A stretch of DNA of 64,000 bases from Congregibacter brevis (GCF_045689245.1 NZ_CP136865.1:1922001-1986000), one strand, 5' to 3'. Shown: positions 8,290 through 16,409, numbered from the stretch's first letter. Numbers and translations are program-made. The notes: generated by a model from the letters alone, not told the origin.

Positions 8290-9423
8290 ATGACACTCTT
8301 TTTACAATCTCTACCAGCTCGCGGATCTTCCGTAGCCAAGAGTATTCGGCTCCTAGGAAGCCCTCTACTCGCTATGCTCGTGTCGATGGCAGCCTTGTCC
8401 GGCGCAGCAAATGCCGAGCCCGTCAGTGGTAAGCGAATCGGATATGTACTTACAGAGCGTCATTGGTCTGTATATCAAACGGAGGACGCCAAGACGGAGT
8501 GCCCTCAGGGATTCAACATTGGACCGCGTGAGCAGTACTCAGAACTCTATCCTGAAGAGGGTGGTGTGCTGCGCGCCGAAGTCGATACTCGCCTTGTTAG
8601 AGAAGGGCGACGTTTTCACCGCGAGACTTCGGACGAACCGTTTCCGTTTTACGATGCGGTTGGTCCGAACGCCTACGGCGTGAATTTAGATGGCAAGATT
8701 ACCGAGGAAGACTTCACGAGTCCTGACGGAGTGGAAGGCATCGATAACCAGCTCAATCGCGCGCTTGCCTGTATTGCGATATATCGAGGTCCCGACGGAG
8801 CCTTCTACCACTTTTCGAACTTGTTCATGTACGGCAATGCTTATAACCGTTGGCTGATTGAATTGACGGGAGTCGACGATCTGGCTAACGACGACGAGGT
8901 AACAGTCAGTTTTTATCGCGGTCTGGACGATCTCGTTACCGACGCCTCGGGGAAGGGTTTTGTGGCTGGCGGTACGCAGCGCGTTGACGGTCGATGGGGC
9001 GAGAGCTTCCGAGGCGAAGTGCAGGGCCAGATAGTCGATGGAGTTCTCACAACAGAGCCCGCGGCTCGTACCAAGTTTCCCTGGTCTTTTCCCGGTATCG
9101 GCGGAGGCTTTCACATTTTCCACGACTTCCAATTGCAGTTGACGCTGACGCCGAAGACGGCGGAAGGCCTGCTAGCAGGCTATGCCGATGTCGAGCAATA
9201 CAATCACCGCCTTAATCGGAATTGGACCACCCATCACCAGAGTTATGGGCAGCTATCAGCGGCGTCATTGTATCGCGCTATGAAGCGCTTGGCAGACGGT
9301 TACCCGGATCCTGACACGGGAGCCAATACCGCAATATCCTCTGCCGTCGATGTCAAAATGCATCAGGTGTACATCGTGCATCCCGGCGACGAGACCATGG
9401 GGATAAACACAGCGCAGCGCTAG
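8290..9423 (+). CDS. Exported protein of unknown function
   Basis: I do not recognise this 377-residue protein. It has a clear signal peptide (basic start with SVAKSIRLLGS, then LLAMLVSMAALSGAANA, cleavage expected after ANA) and no further membrane segment. The mature part is acidic, rich in Tyr, Asp and Gly, and contains RHWSVYQTED near the start, a central YRGPDGAFYHFSNLFMYGNA, and a His-rich stretch (HIFHDFQLQL; NWTTHHQSYGQ) towards the C-terminus. The HIFHDF and THHQ clusters could bind metal, but this is only inference. A good ribosome site (AGGAGAG) precedes the ATG. It sits 48 bp after the PF03640-repeat gene and 47 bp before the exported aldolase-like gene, so it belongs to the same run of periplasmic proteins. 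Confidence 0.7.
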   Translation: MTLFLQSLPARGSSVAKSIRLLGSPLLAMLVSMAALSGAANAEPVSGKRIGYVLTERHWSVYQTEDAKTECPQGFNIGPREQYSELYPEEGGVLRAEVDTRLVREGRRFHRETSDEPFPFYDAVGPNAYGVNLDGKITEEDFTSPDGVEGIDNQLNRALACIAIYRGPDGAFYHFSNLFMYGNAYNRWLIELTGVDDLANDDEVTVSFYRGLDDLVTDASGKGFVAGGTQRVDGRWGESFRGEVQGQIVDGVLTTEPAARTKFPWSFPGIGGGFHIFHDFQLQLTLTPKTAEGLLAGYADVEQYNHRLNRNWTTHHQSYGQLSAASLYRAMKRLADGYPDPDTGANTAISSAVDVKMHQVYIVHPGDETMGINTAQR

Positions 9424-9470
9424 CTCTCTGAGATCCATGGATGATAACTAAGCAAACAGGGGAGTATTTG

Positions 9471-10319
9471 ATGAGAGTTCGACTGAGTTACCTGGGGATG
9501 GCGCTCACTGTGTTGCTGTCATCATTATCTGCGTTGAGCGCTGCCGACGATGCCAACATGTCTGCCGCAGGCGGGGGCCTCATAGATTTGTGGTCATCCG
9601 GGCAGCCGGCTTTTGGTCAGTATGTTACGCAGTCTCATGATGCAAACGACTCCCAGAAGTCTCCAAGCTATACGCTACAAACTGGCTTGGATCTCGCTGC
9701 GAACCCTCTGCTGGATTTCGCATTTCTCAGTCTTGAGCAAAAGTATGAATTTCAATCTGCGCAGAATGTTGTTCAAGGTATTCGTCAGGGAGCGGTGGAT
9801 GCCGTGCAACTCCCACTGCTTGTCCGTATTCCCCCGATCAATGTGGATGGCGAGGATGCGGCCAGAGCTCGCGTGCAAGAGCTCTTGGCCATGGGAGCCA
9901 ATGGCGTAGTCATTCCCCATGTAATGGATCTGGAAGAGGCTCGAGCTGCTATCTCGTTTTTTGAAGGCGCCGATGTGTGGTCTCCCGCTAATCCTGACGG
10001 CGACATCGTTGCCATGCTGATTATTGAGGACCCCGATGTTTTTACCGAGCTGGAAGAAATTGCGAATCTCCCGGGATTCAGCGCGCTTGTGTGTGGCATA
10101 GGCAGTCTGACCAGCGCTTTAGGTGGCGATAGGGCCGCAGCGGAAGCGATCAATCAACAGGTGTTGGCGGAGAGTAAGCGCGTGGGTAAGCCGAATCTAA
10201 CGACGGTAGACCCAGAATCCGTGGCGCTCCGGGTAGAACAAGGATTCTTGGGTTTACTGGCCTACGGGCCGGAATCACAAGAATCAATCAAGCGCGGCAA
10301 AGCGGCCGCGGGTCGTTAG
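9471..10319 (+). CDS. Exported HpcH/HpaI-aldolase-fold protein, metal site altered
   Basis: Product of 282 residues from the ATG at 9471, chosen over 9441 because GGGGAG lies 7 bp upstream and it starts a clean signal peptide (LSYLGMALTVLLSSLSALSA). The mature part resembles the HpcH/HpaI (2-oxo-acid aldolase, citrate-lyase-beta-like) TIM barrel: PLLVRIPPINVDGEDAARAR, LLAMGANGVVIPHVMDLEEA, AMLIIEDPDVFTELEEI, then GFSALVCGIGSLTSALG. In true aldolases the metal is held by Glu and Asp in MIE(T/D) and G-P-x-D-L; here Glu186 is kept but the Asp position is Ser212 (GIGSL). A periplasmic location is unusual for the family, whose members are cytoplasmic. It may bind a ligand without being an aldolase. 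It lies 20 bp before the HiPIP gene. Confidence 0.75.
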   Translation: MRVRLSYLGMALTVLLSSLSALSAADDANMSAAGGGLIDLWSSGQPAFGQYVTQSHDANDSQKSPSYTLQTGLDLAANPLLDFAFLSLEQKYEFQSAQNVVQGIRQGAVDAVQLPLLVRIPPINVDGEDAARARVQELLAMGANGVVIPHVMDLEEARAAISFFEGADVWSPANPDGDIVAMLIIEDPDVFTELEEIANLPGFSALVCGIGSLTSALGGDRAAAEAINQQVLAESKRVGKPNLTTVDPESVALRVEQGFLGLLAYGPESQESIKRGKAAAGR

Positions 10320-10338
10320 CTGCTAGAGGATGCGAATA

Positions 10339-10677
10339 ATGGATAAGACAATGTCACGCCGCGCAGTGCTGTTACGAGGCCTCCAGCTTCCTGTCGCGGG
10401 GGGATTGTTACTGAGTTTAGTGGGCTGCGAGAGCGGAGATACCAACGGTAGTGCCGCGCCCACGCTTGTGTGCGCCAATCCTGATGAGATGACGTCCGCG
10501 CAGGCGAGTGTGCGAAAAACATTACGATATACAGAAGTTTCCGCGGACACGGCGAAAACCTGCGCCGGCTGCGCCTTTTTTACGGCGGCCACCGATGGCT
10601 GCGGATCCTGCGGGATTTTTGATGGGAATGCAGTTAATCCCGAAGGACATTGTGATTCTTGGAGTGCCGATTCTTGA
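10339..10677 (+). CDS. High-potential iron-sulfur protein (HiPIP), Tat lipoprotein
   Basis: Small periplasmic electron carrier with one 4Fe-4S cluster. From the ATG at 10339 it is 112 residues. That start is preferred to 10330 because AGAGG (10325-10329) sits at 9 bp spacing. The N-terminus MSRRAVLLRG is a twin-arginine leader running into a lipobox (LVGC), so the protein should be folded in the cytoplasm, exported by Tat and anchored. The cluster ligands are the Cys of CAGC, the Cys before GIFDG and the Cys of HCDSW, matching the HiPIP order C-x2-C...C...C-x-S-W; one extra Cys (DGCGSC) is present. It overlaps the next gene, a three-haem cytochrome, by four bases, implying translational coupling and electron transfer between the products. 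Confidence 0.9.
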   Translation: MDKTMSRRAVLLRGLQLPVAGGLLLSLVGCESGDTNGSAAPTLVCANPDEMTSAQASVRKTLRYTEVSADTAKTCAGCAFFTAATDGCGSCGIFDGNAVNPEGHCDSWSADS

Positions 10678-11915
10678 GATTAACGACGCTGCTATTTGTA
10701 CTTCTTTCAGCCGTTGCTTCTCTGAGCCTGGCTACCACGACGGACGCTGCACAATCCGTGCAGGAAGACCGCGGCGCTTATCTGACGGCAGTTGGGAATT
10801 GTGTCAGTTGCCATACTCGTGAAGATGGCCCTGCTATGGCTGGCGGCCTCGAGTTTGAGACCCCCTTTGGCACTATTTATTCGACCAATATTACGCCAGA
10901 TCCACAGACTGGCATTGGTGATTGGAGTCTCGAGGAGTTTACCGCCGCCATGCGAGAGGGTGAGCGGCCCGACGGCAGTCATCTGTATCCAGTGTTTCCC
11001 TACACTGCATTCACGAAAGTTAGCGATGAGGATATCGCCGCCATTTATGGGCATCTTCAGACCATGGAGCCCGTGTCCTACGCGCCGCCGGACAACGATC
11101 TGGGGTTTCCCTACAACCAACGGTGGGGATTGGGAGTGTGGAAGTCTGCGTTTTTTGACGAAGGGCGATACGAGCCAGATCCCGAGCAGTCAGAGGAGTG
11201 GAATCGCGGTGCTTACCTTGTCGAAGGCTTAGGGCATTGCGCCATGTGCCACTCTCCGCGCAACGCTGCAGGTGGTGTGGATGGGGACCTCCTCATGACC
11301 GGTGGTGTTTATATGGAGCGTGTTGAGGGCAAGCTGTCAGCATGGTCTGCGCCTAACCTTACCTCTGCGGACAATGGTTTGGGTCAGTGGTCTCACGAGG
11401 ACATCGCGGACTATTTAAAGCTGGGTTTCAGTGAGCGCTCCGGTGTCTTCGGTCCAATGAACAATGTTGTCGTGAACAGTACACGTCACATGTCCGTTGA
11501 CGATGTCGATGCGATGGCGGTTTACCTTAAGAGCCTGCCTGCGAATTCTCAGCAGAGCGGAAAGCTAGCGAGTGACGAGGTTTTGCGTGCTGGCTCAGTG
11601 CAATACGATATTCATTGCGGTACTTGCCATCTGCCTACAGGGGAGGGGTCAGCAGAGACGGGACCGCCGGTACTTTGGAGTCCGGTCGTTCTGGATGTGA
11701 ATCCGGAGACATTGATTAATATCACCCTTTACGGCGCACAGCTTCCTCACACAGCGCCTTCGACGGAATGGATGGGCCGAGAATGGAAGCGGATGGAGGC
11801 CTACGCCAACAAGTTAAGCGACGAGCAGGCTGCGGCACTACTGAGCTATATACGTAGCGCCTGGGGGCACGAAGCGGGTGCCGTGACGCCTGAGCAGGTT
11901 GCTCAACAGCGCTAG
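10674..11915 (+). CDS. Three-haem cytochrome c (alcohol/sugar dehydrogenase cytochrome-subunit type)
   Basis: Exported electron-transfer protein of about 413 residues with three CxxCH sites: CVSCH near the mature N-terminus, CAMCH in the middle (GLGHCAMCHSPRNAAGG) and CGTCH in the last third. The blocks GLEFETPFGTIYSTNITPD and DGSHLYPVFPYTAFTK are typical of the cytochrome subunit that accepts electrons from membrane-bound quinoprotein alcohol and flavin sugar dehydrogenases. No such dehydrogenase subunit is adjacent. The likely start is TTG at 10674, which overlaps the HiPIP stop (TTGA) and has GGAG 9 bp upstream; an upstream TTG at 10659 would add five residues. Following RLTTLLFVLLSAVASLSLA is the signal peptide. 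It ends the exported-protein cluster. Confidence 0.85.
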   Translation: MRLTTLLFVLLSAVASLSLATTTDAAQSVQEDRGAYLTAVGNCVSCHTREDGPAMAGGLEFETPFGTIYSTNITPDPQTGIGDWSLEEFTAAMREGERPDGSHLYPVFPYTAFTKVSDEDIAAIYGHLQTMEPVSYAPPDNDLGFPYNQRWGLGVWKSAFFDEGRYEPDPEQSEEWNRGAYLVEGLGHCAMCHSPRNAAGGVDGDLLMTGGVYMERVEGKLSAWSAPNLTSADNGLGQWSHEDIADYLKLGFSERSGVFGPMNNVVVNSTRHMSVDDVDAMAVYLKSLPANSQQSGKLASDEVLRAGSVQYDIHCGTCHLPTGEGSAETGPPVLWSPVVLDVNPETLINITLYGAQLPHTAPSTEWMGREWKRMEAYANKLSDEQAAALLSYIRSAWGHEAGAVTPEQVAQQR

Positions 11916-12062
11916 TTTGTCCAGTCTCTGAGTGCTGTCTTGGTTGTGTTGCCGGCTTAGGTTGCTTTGATTACTCAGCTTGTCGTCGTTTAAGGCCATT
12001 TTCGACTGAGGCTGGCTGGCTCCTGAGGCAACCCGATGCGGATATTGCACGACGATGTCTAC

Positions 12063-12078
12063 AGTGACGGCCGTCACA
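12063..12078. promoter_or_regulatory. CRP/Vfr-like palindrome upstream of the PEP-CTERM-like gene
   Basis: AGTGACGGCCGTCACA contains the perfect 14-bp palindrome GTGACGGCCGTCAC and agrees with the CRP consensus TGTGA-N6-TCACA at nine of ten positions. Its centre is about 123 bp before the ATG at 12194. With an activator site near -61 this would place transcription start roughly 60 bp before the gene. The rest of the 11916-12193 spacer shows no clear terminator or other gene. That a CRP-family protein binds here is inference; other palindrome-binding regulators remain possible. Confidence 0.4.
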
Positions 12079-12193
12079 CTTTCTTGGCGAAAACTGCCTA
12101 TCTCGTGACTCAGCACGCACTTTTCTGATCAGCAGCTGGCGTGCTTGTCTGGCGCTGTCAGAATCTCGTAGCAACAGATAACGAGTAGCGGAA

Positions 12194-13183
12194 ATGAGTC
12201 GGCGTAGGGCGCAGCAGCGCCAAACCAAACTAGTAGTCACCAGTGCAGGAGCTGCCTTGGCGCTTCTGCTCGCGCTTGTGTTTGCCGTTGCCGCTTCCGG
12301 CGATTCATCAGGAAGTAAGCGCTTGGACGCTGATTCTCAATCGTCTTCTTTGCTGCGTCAGGCGAAAACCAACGGTGCGCAAAAGAAGCCGCAAGCAAGA
12401 CTACTTGAGCTATCTGGTGGCTCTTCTACTTCCAGCGAAATACTTTCTCAGCTGGAGCAAGGTGAGGAAGAGTCCAGCTCTACTTTGGTGGATCCCTCAA
12501 CGGTGCCCGGAGTGTCTAGACGTTTGAGCTCGACCCTCCTTAAGGATGAAGCTGTGTCTTCACAAAGCAGTAGAGGCAGCAGCGCTAGGCGTAGCTCATC
12601 GGGAGCTCGTTCAACGGGTAGCCGGGGACGTGCATCCGGACGTTCTAGTGCTTTTGGTGGCGTTGGCGGTATCGGAGCAGGAGGCGGCTTTGGCTCAGGT
12701 ATCGCACGGCAAGATGTTGGGCTCGAGCCTGCGGATATCTTCGAGGGGCTGCTACCCGCGGAATTGAGCGAGTTTCCTGTTACCCCGGAAGAGCTGCTAG
12801 ATTTTGTTTCTAATAACAATTTTCGCAGGGGCGCTCCTCTGCCCGAAGGATTTGATCCGTGCCGCTTCGGTGGGCTTGTGGTGAGTCCTTGTGTGATGAG
12901 CTCGACGTTTATACTGCAAGAACTAGATGTTTTGCCCGCTTCTGACACGCCCTTTTCTCCTCGAGTAGTCGTATTCTCTGATCCACCTTCCCCGGGCAAT
13001 GGTGGAGGATCGGGTAACGGCGGTGGCAATGGCGGAACAAACGGTGGCGGCAGTAATAGCCCACCCGGTAACGGCGGCGAGAATGGTGGCGGCTCACCGG
13101 ATGAATTTACGTCCGTGCCTGTTCCAGCGCCGATTTTTCTTTTGTGCGCAGGTCTTCTTTTAATAGTAAAGCGTCGTTGCTGA
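12194..13183 (+). CDS. Ser/Gly-rich exported protein with PEP-CTERM-like C-terminal signal
   Basis: Protein of 329 residues with an N-terminal basic/hydrophobic segment (VVTSAGAALALLLALVFAVAA). The first half is Ser-rich, the centre has a short folded-looking part (about 175-265), and residues about 270-300 are a Gly/Asn run built from NGGG and GNGG units. The last 24 residues read VPVPAPIFLLCAGLLLIVKRRC: a VPxPAP turn, one hydrophobic helix and a basic tail. This is the layout of PEP-CTERM-type exosortase sorting signals, though the motif is not the standard VPEP and the chain ends in Cys. Such proteins are often surface or matrix proteins. No exosortase gene is in the window. The internal sequence is not recognised. 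Upstream lies a CRP-like palindrome. Confidence 0.65.
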   Translation: MSRRRAQQRQTKLVVTSAGAALALLLALVFAVAASGDSSGSKRLDADSQSSSLLRQAKTNGAQKKPQARLLELSGGSSTSSEILSQLEQGEEESSSTLVDPSTVPGVSRRLSSTLLKDEAVSSQSSRGSSARRSSSGARSTGSRGRASGRSSAFGGVGGIGAGGGFGSGIARQDVGLEPADIFEGLLPAELSEFPVTPEELLDFVSNNNFRRGAPLPEGFDPCRFGGLVVSPCVMSSTFILQELDVLPASDTPFSPRVVVFSDPPSPGNGGGSGNGGGNGGTNGGGSNSPPGNGGENGGGSPDEFTSVPVPAPIFLLCAGLLLIVKRRC

Positions 13184-13404
13184 AACTGTTAAGTCAGCAC
13201 TTTTATCAGTGTGTTTCGGGTGCAGATATGGGCTCACTGACCCACTTTTTATAGTGATTCACGTATTCGGCCTCATTGCGTCGCGGCTAATCCTGTCCGG
13301 TTTTTGTTGGGAATTCAGACCTTGTGTTCCCAGTTTTTCGCGTGTAGTTTTTGATGGATGGCCCGTTGCCATTCCATTGCCTGTTGGTCCTAGAGCGAAG
13401 CCTA

Positions 13405-14670
13405 ATGCTGGAGTTGGTCAAGCTGTCCCCGCGAAAACTCGAAGTCGGCATGTTTGTCGCGGGCTTGGACCGCGCTTGGTCCGAGACGCCATTCAAAGCG
13501 CCGGGTTTCACAGTTCAGACGCAATTCGATATTAATCAGCTCTCTGGCTTATGTGAGTTCGTCTTTGTTGATAAGCATAAAAGCCTAACTTTAGAGTTGG
13601 ACGCAGACGGTCCCGAATCGGGTCCCAGTAAAGCTACTAAACGCGCTATACCTCTCCCACGACCGCGCCTTGAGAAGTCTCAGTATCTCGAGGGACGGGA
13701 ACTAACCCCATATAAGGACCAGACAGACTGGGCCAAAGAGTACCCTCAGGCCAAGGAATCCGTAGAGCGACTATACGAAAGTGTAAAACGCATGTTTCGT
13801 TCGATGGACAGCGGCGATCGACTAGATCTTCTCAGTGTAAAGCAGTCTGTGGACCCGGTTATTGATAGCGTGGCGCGCAACCCCGATACCTGTATTTGGT
13901 TGGCGCGCCAGAAGCAGTCTGACCAGTACACACATCAGCACTCTGTTGCCTGCGCGATTTGGTCCGTGGTCATAGGCCGTCAATTAGGCTTGCCTAAAAC
14001 TGATTTACGCTCTCTAGCCATTGGTGGCCTTTTGTTTGATATAGGCAAGCTGCGTGTAAGCGACGAGCTTTTGACGAGTCCTCGACGTCTGAGTGGTGCG
14101 GAGTTAGAGCTTGTTCGTCAGCATGTATATTTTGGTGCAGAGTTAGCGAGAGAAAAGAGTAATGTAAACGAGGACATAACAGCGATGATTCTCCAGCATC
14201 ACGAGCGTTATGACGGCAGTGGTTATCCTGATGGATTACGCGATGATGAGATTCATGTTTTCGCTCGCATAGCCGGAATTGTCGACTGCTACGATGCCCT
14301 CACTACCCATCGCAGCTACGCTCCCGCGATAGCCCCGTCGGAGGCAATCAAGCAGTTGCACGAGGTCAAAGACTTAGATTTTCAGGCAGAGATTATCGAA
14401 GAATTTACTCAGGCAGTGGGTATGTACCCAGCGGGAACACTCGTTGAATTGTCGTCGGGACAAGTCGCGGTTGTGGTCTCGAACTACCGCGCTCGACGCC
14501 TTCGCCCGCGGGTAATTTTGCTGCTCGACGAGCACAAGCGACCATTGGCTTCTCTCCGTTGGCTAGATTTGTCGAGAGCGACGCATGACGAACGAGATAA
14601 GCCTCTTAATATCGTGACGAGCCTTGCTCCAGGGTCGCACGGTATTGACCTCGCTACTATCGACTTCTAA
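13405..14670 (+). CDS. DUF3391 / HD-GYP domain protein with altered HD motif
   Basis: Cytoplasmic protein of about 421 residues. The N-terminal 120 or so residues are a DUF3391 domain (VKLSPRKLEVGMFVAGLDRAW), followed by an HD-GYP domain at about 165-365. HD-GYP proteins normally hydrolyse cyclic di-GMP. The first His (THQHS), the HHERYDGSGYP block (His265, His266) and VDCYDALTTHRSY are present, but the HD dyad reads LLFDIGK: the His is Phe211. A metal ligand is therefore missing and hydrolysis may be lost or changed; binding or signalling could remain. The ATG at 13405 is chosen because DUF3391 starts right after it; an upstream in-frame ATG at 13351 would add 18 unrelated residues. Confidence 0.85.
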   Translation: MLELVKLSPRKLEVGMFVAGLDRAWSETPFKAPGFTVQTQFDINQLSGLCEFVFVDKHKSLTLELDADGPESGPSKATKRAIPLPRPRLEKSQYLEGRELTPYKDQTDWAKEYPQAKESVERLYESVKRMFRSMDSGDRLDLLSVKQSVDPVIDSVARNPDTCIWLARQKQSDQYTHQHSVACAIWSVVIGRQLGLPKTDLRSLAIGGLLFDIGKLRVSDELLTSPRRLSGAELELVRQHVYFGAELAREKSNVNEDITAMILQHHERYDGSGYPDGLRDDEIHVFARIAGIVDCYDALTTHRSYAPAIAPSEAIKQLHEVKDLDFQAEIIEEFTQAVGMYPAGTLVELSSGQVAVVVSNYRARRLRPRVILLLDEHKRPLASLRWLDLSRATHDERDKPLNIVTSLAPGSHGIDLATIDF

Positions 14671-14737
14671 CACTGATCTCGCTGTAAAGTCTCCCAGTTC
14701 GAGACTCTCGCTCTAGCAATGACGTAGACTTAATACA

Positions 14738-15490
14738 ATGTCGCCCAAAGGCATCACAGAGGTTTTCGTGCAAATTCCATTCGATGTATTAGAGATTGCT
14801 TCCCTTGCCTATTTTCTGTTGCTGTGGGCAGGCTATGCGCGTTACGCCAAGTTTCGCGCTAAGCGAGATAAGGGGTCCTCTCTGTCGCGTTCCTTGCGGG
14901 ATCATAGAGAAGCCTGGGCTGAGCGTATGTTGAGCCGAGAGATGCGTATGACTGACGCTTCTTTGTTGGCAAGCCAGGAGCGGGTAGTGGGTTTTTTTGC
15001 GTCAGCTACTTTGTTGCTCATGGCTGGTGTACTCACGGCGTTGACAACCAGTGACCAGATAGCGGAACTCAGTTCTCATATCCCCTTCGCTGAGCATCAA
15101 AGTAATGGACAGGTTGAGGCGAAGCTGGCATTGCTCCTGGTGATTTTGATCTATGCGTTTTTTAAGGTGACTTGGAGCCTGCGCCAGTATGGCTTTGCTG
15201 CTGTGGTTATGGGGGCTGCTCCCGATGTTCAAGAGGAAATCAGTTCAGAGCAGAAAGATCGCTTCGTTTGCAACCTTGCGAAACTGATGGACTCCGCGGG
15301 TCACGACAACAATTCGGGATTGCGCGCCTACTACTTTGGACTTTCAGTCATGTGCTGGCTTTTTGGGACCGTGCCCTTTTTGCTTGCGACGACGATCACA
15401 GTACTGGTGCTCTACCGTCGAGAATTCGTTTCTAATACGGTTCAGGCTATCAGGCAATCTCTAGTGCTTCCGGTGGGTTCAAATGACTAA
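14738..15490 (+). CDS. DUF599 family membrane protein
   Basis: Inner-membrane protein of 250 residues with about four to five hydrophobic segments: PFDVLEIASLAYFLLLWAGY at the N-terminus, SATLLLMAGVLTALTT, LALLLVILIYAFF and a C-terminal double segment with MCWLFGTVPFLLATTITVLVLY. The cytoplasmic loop after helix 1 (SLSRSLRDHREAWAERMLSREMRMTDASLLASQERVVG) is the conserved DUF599 pattern. Function is unknown. It follows the HD-GYP gene at 67 bp and overlaps the next gene, a metallo-beta-lactamase-fold lipoprotein, by 8 bp, so these two are probably translated together. Confidence 0.8.
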   Translation: MSPKGITEVFVQIPFDVLEIASLAYFLLLWAGYARYAKFRAKRDKGSSLSRSLRDHREAWAERMLSREMRMTDASLLASQERVVGFFASATLLLMAGVLTALTTSDQIAELSSHIPFAEHQSNGQVEAKLALLLVILIYAFFKVTWSLRQYGFAAVVMGAAPDVQEEISSEQKDRFVCNLAKLMDSAGHDNNSGLRAYYFGLSVMCWLFGTVPFLLATTITVLVLYRREFVSNTVQAIRQSLVLPVGSND

Positions 15491-16409
15491 TCTCAGAGTT
15501 CTTTTCGCGCCCCTGGCGGTGCTCTTGGCGTCCTGTTCGGCGACAGATGTTCCTACTGATACTGCTGACCTGGGTCGCAGCGTGAGCATTGATGCAGTGT
15601 TTGAGGACATCGCGACCACCGGTCCCATTGAGTTTGAGAAAGTAACGGCGGCCACGTGGTCCGTACCGCTCTCGGGGCTTTTGAATCTTGAGCATCCCAA
15701 TGCACAGGCTGCGGGTATCGAGGATCGCGACGAGGCGATAAGCGTTTACACCTATGTTCTCAAGCATCCGGAGCATGGCGTTTATCTAGTTGATGGCGGG
15801 GTGTCTGAAAGCTTTCGAGGAGCAGACAATAGCGACGTAAGCTGGCTCGTGGCCAAAGTCATGAATATGGCTGCGTTGACGGTGCAGCGTTCAAATCGCG
15901 AGATACTCGCAGGGCTTGACGGAGAGGCTATTTCAGGCGTGTTGCTTACTCATATTCATCTTGATCACATTATGGGCTTTGATGACTTGCCGTTGGGGAC
16001 TGATGTTTATTTGGGGCCCGGCGAGGCCGAGGCCTCCTCAGCCAATCATTTGGCGACGCGGGGAACGACCAACCGTTTGCTGTCCCAGGTTAGCCAGCTT
16101 CGGGAGTGGGCCTTCGATGGATCCAAAGCTCTGGATGTTTTCGGTGATGGCAGCTTGTTTGCGATTCACGCACCAGGGCACACTGCCGGGCTAACGGTGT
16201 ACCTGGCGCGTACCACCGCCGGCGCACAGTTGATGATCGGCGATCTAACGCACACTCGATGGGGCTGGGAAAACGGGGTGGAACCGGGCACTTATTCTGC
16301 AGACTTGCCTCAATCAGCCAAGAGCCTGACTTGGATAAAGTCTCTGGTCGATAAGTATGATGCAGCAGGCAATATCATCACAGTACACCCCGGTCATCAG
16401 TCACTCTAG
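15483..16409 (+). CDS. Metallo-beta-lactamase-fold hydrolase, lipoprotein
   Basis: Periplasmic hydrolase of 308 residues. A lipobox (LLASC) follows a short signal. The metal-binding set is complete: HIHLDH at about 159-164, HAPGHTAG with its His, GDLTHTRWG with the bridging Asp, and a final His in VHPGHQSL at the C-terminus. The overall spacing is like the lactonase-type branch of the fold, such as N-acyl-homoserine lactonases, but substrate cannot be fixed from sequence. It overlaps the DUF599 gene by 8 bp and is convergent with the penicillin-acylase family gene, the two reading frames overlapping by 9 bp at their ends. Confidence 0.85.
   Translation: MTNLRVLFAPLAVLLASCSATDVPTDTADLGRSVSIDAVFEDIATTGPIEFEKVTAATWSVPLSGLLNLEHPNAQAAGIEDRDEAISVYTYVLKHPEHGVYLVDGGVSESFRGADNSDVSWLVAKVMNMAALTVQRSNREILAGLDGEAISGVLLTHIHLDHIMGFDDLPLGTDVYLGPGEAEASSANHLATRGTTNRLLSQVSQLREWAFDGSKALDVFGDGSLFAIHAPGHTAGLTVYLARTTAGAQLMIGDLTHTRWGWENGVEPGTYSADLPQSAKSLTWIKSLVDKYDAAGNIITVHPGHQSL

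Noticed and set aside
12448..13029. 193-codon Pro/Ser-rich frame opposite the Ser/Gly-rich gene
   Set aside because: The proline runs are simply the complement of the Gly codons in the plus-strand gene, which has both a signal peptide and a C-terminal sorting-like tail.
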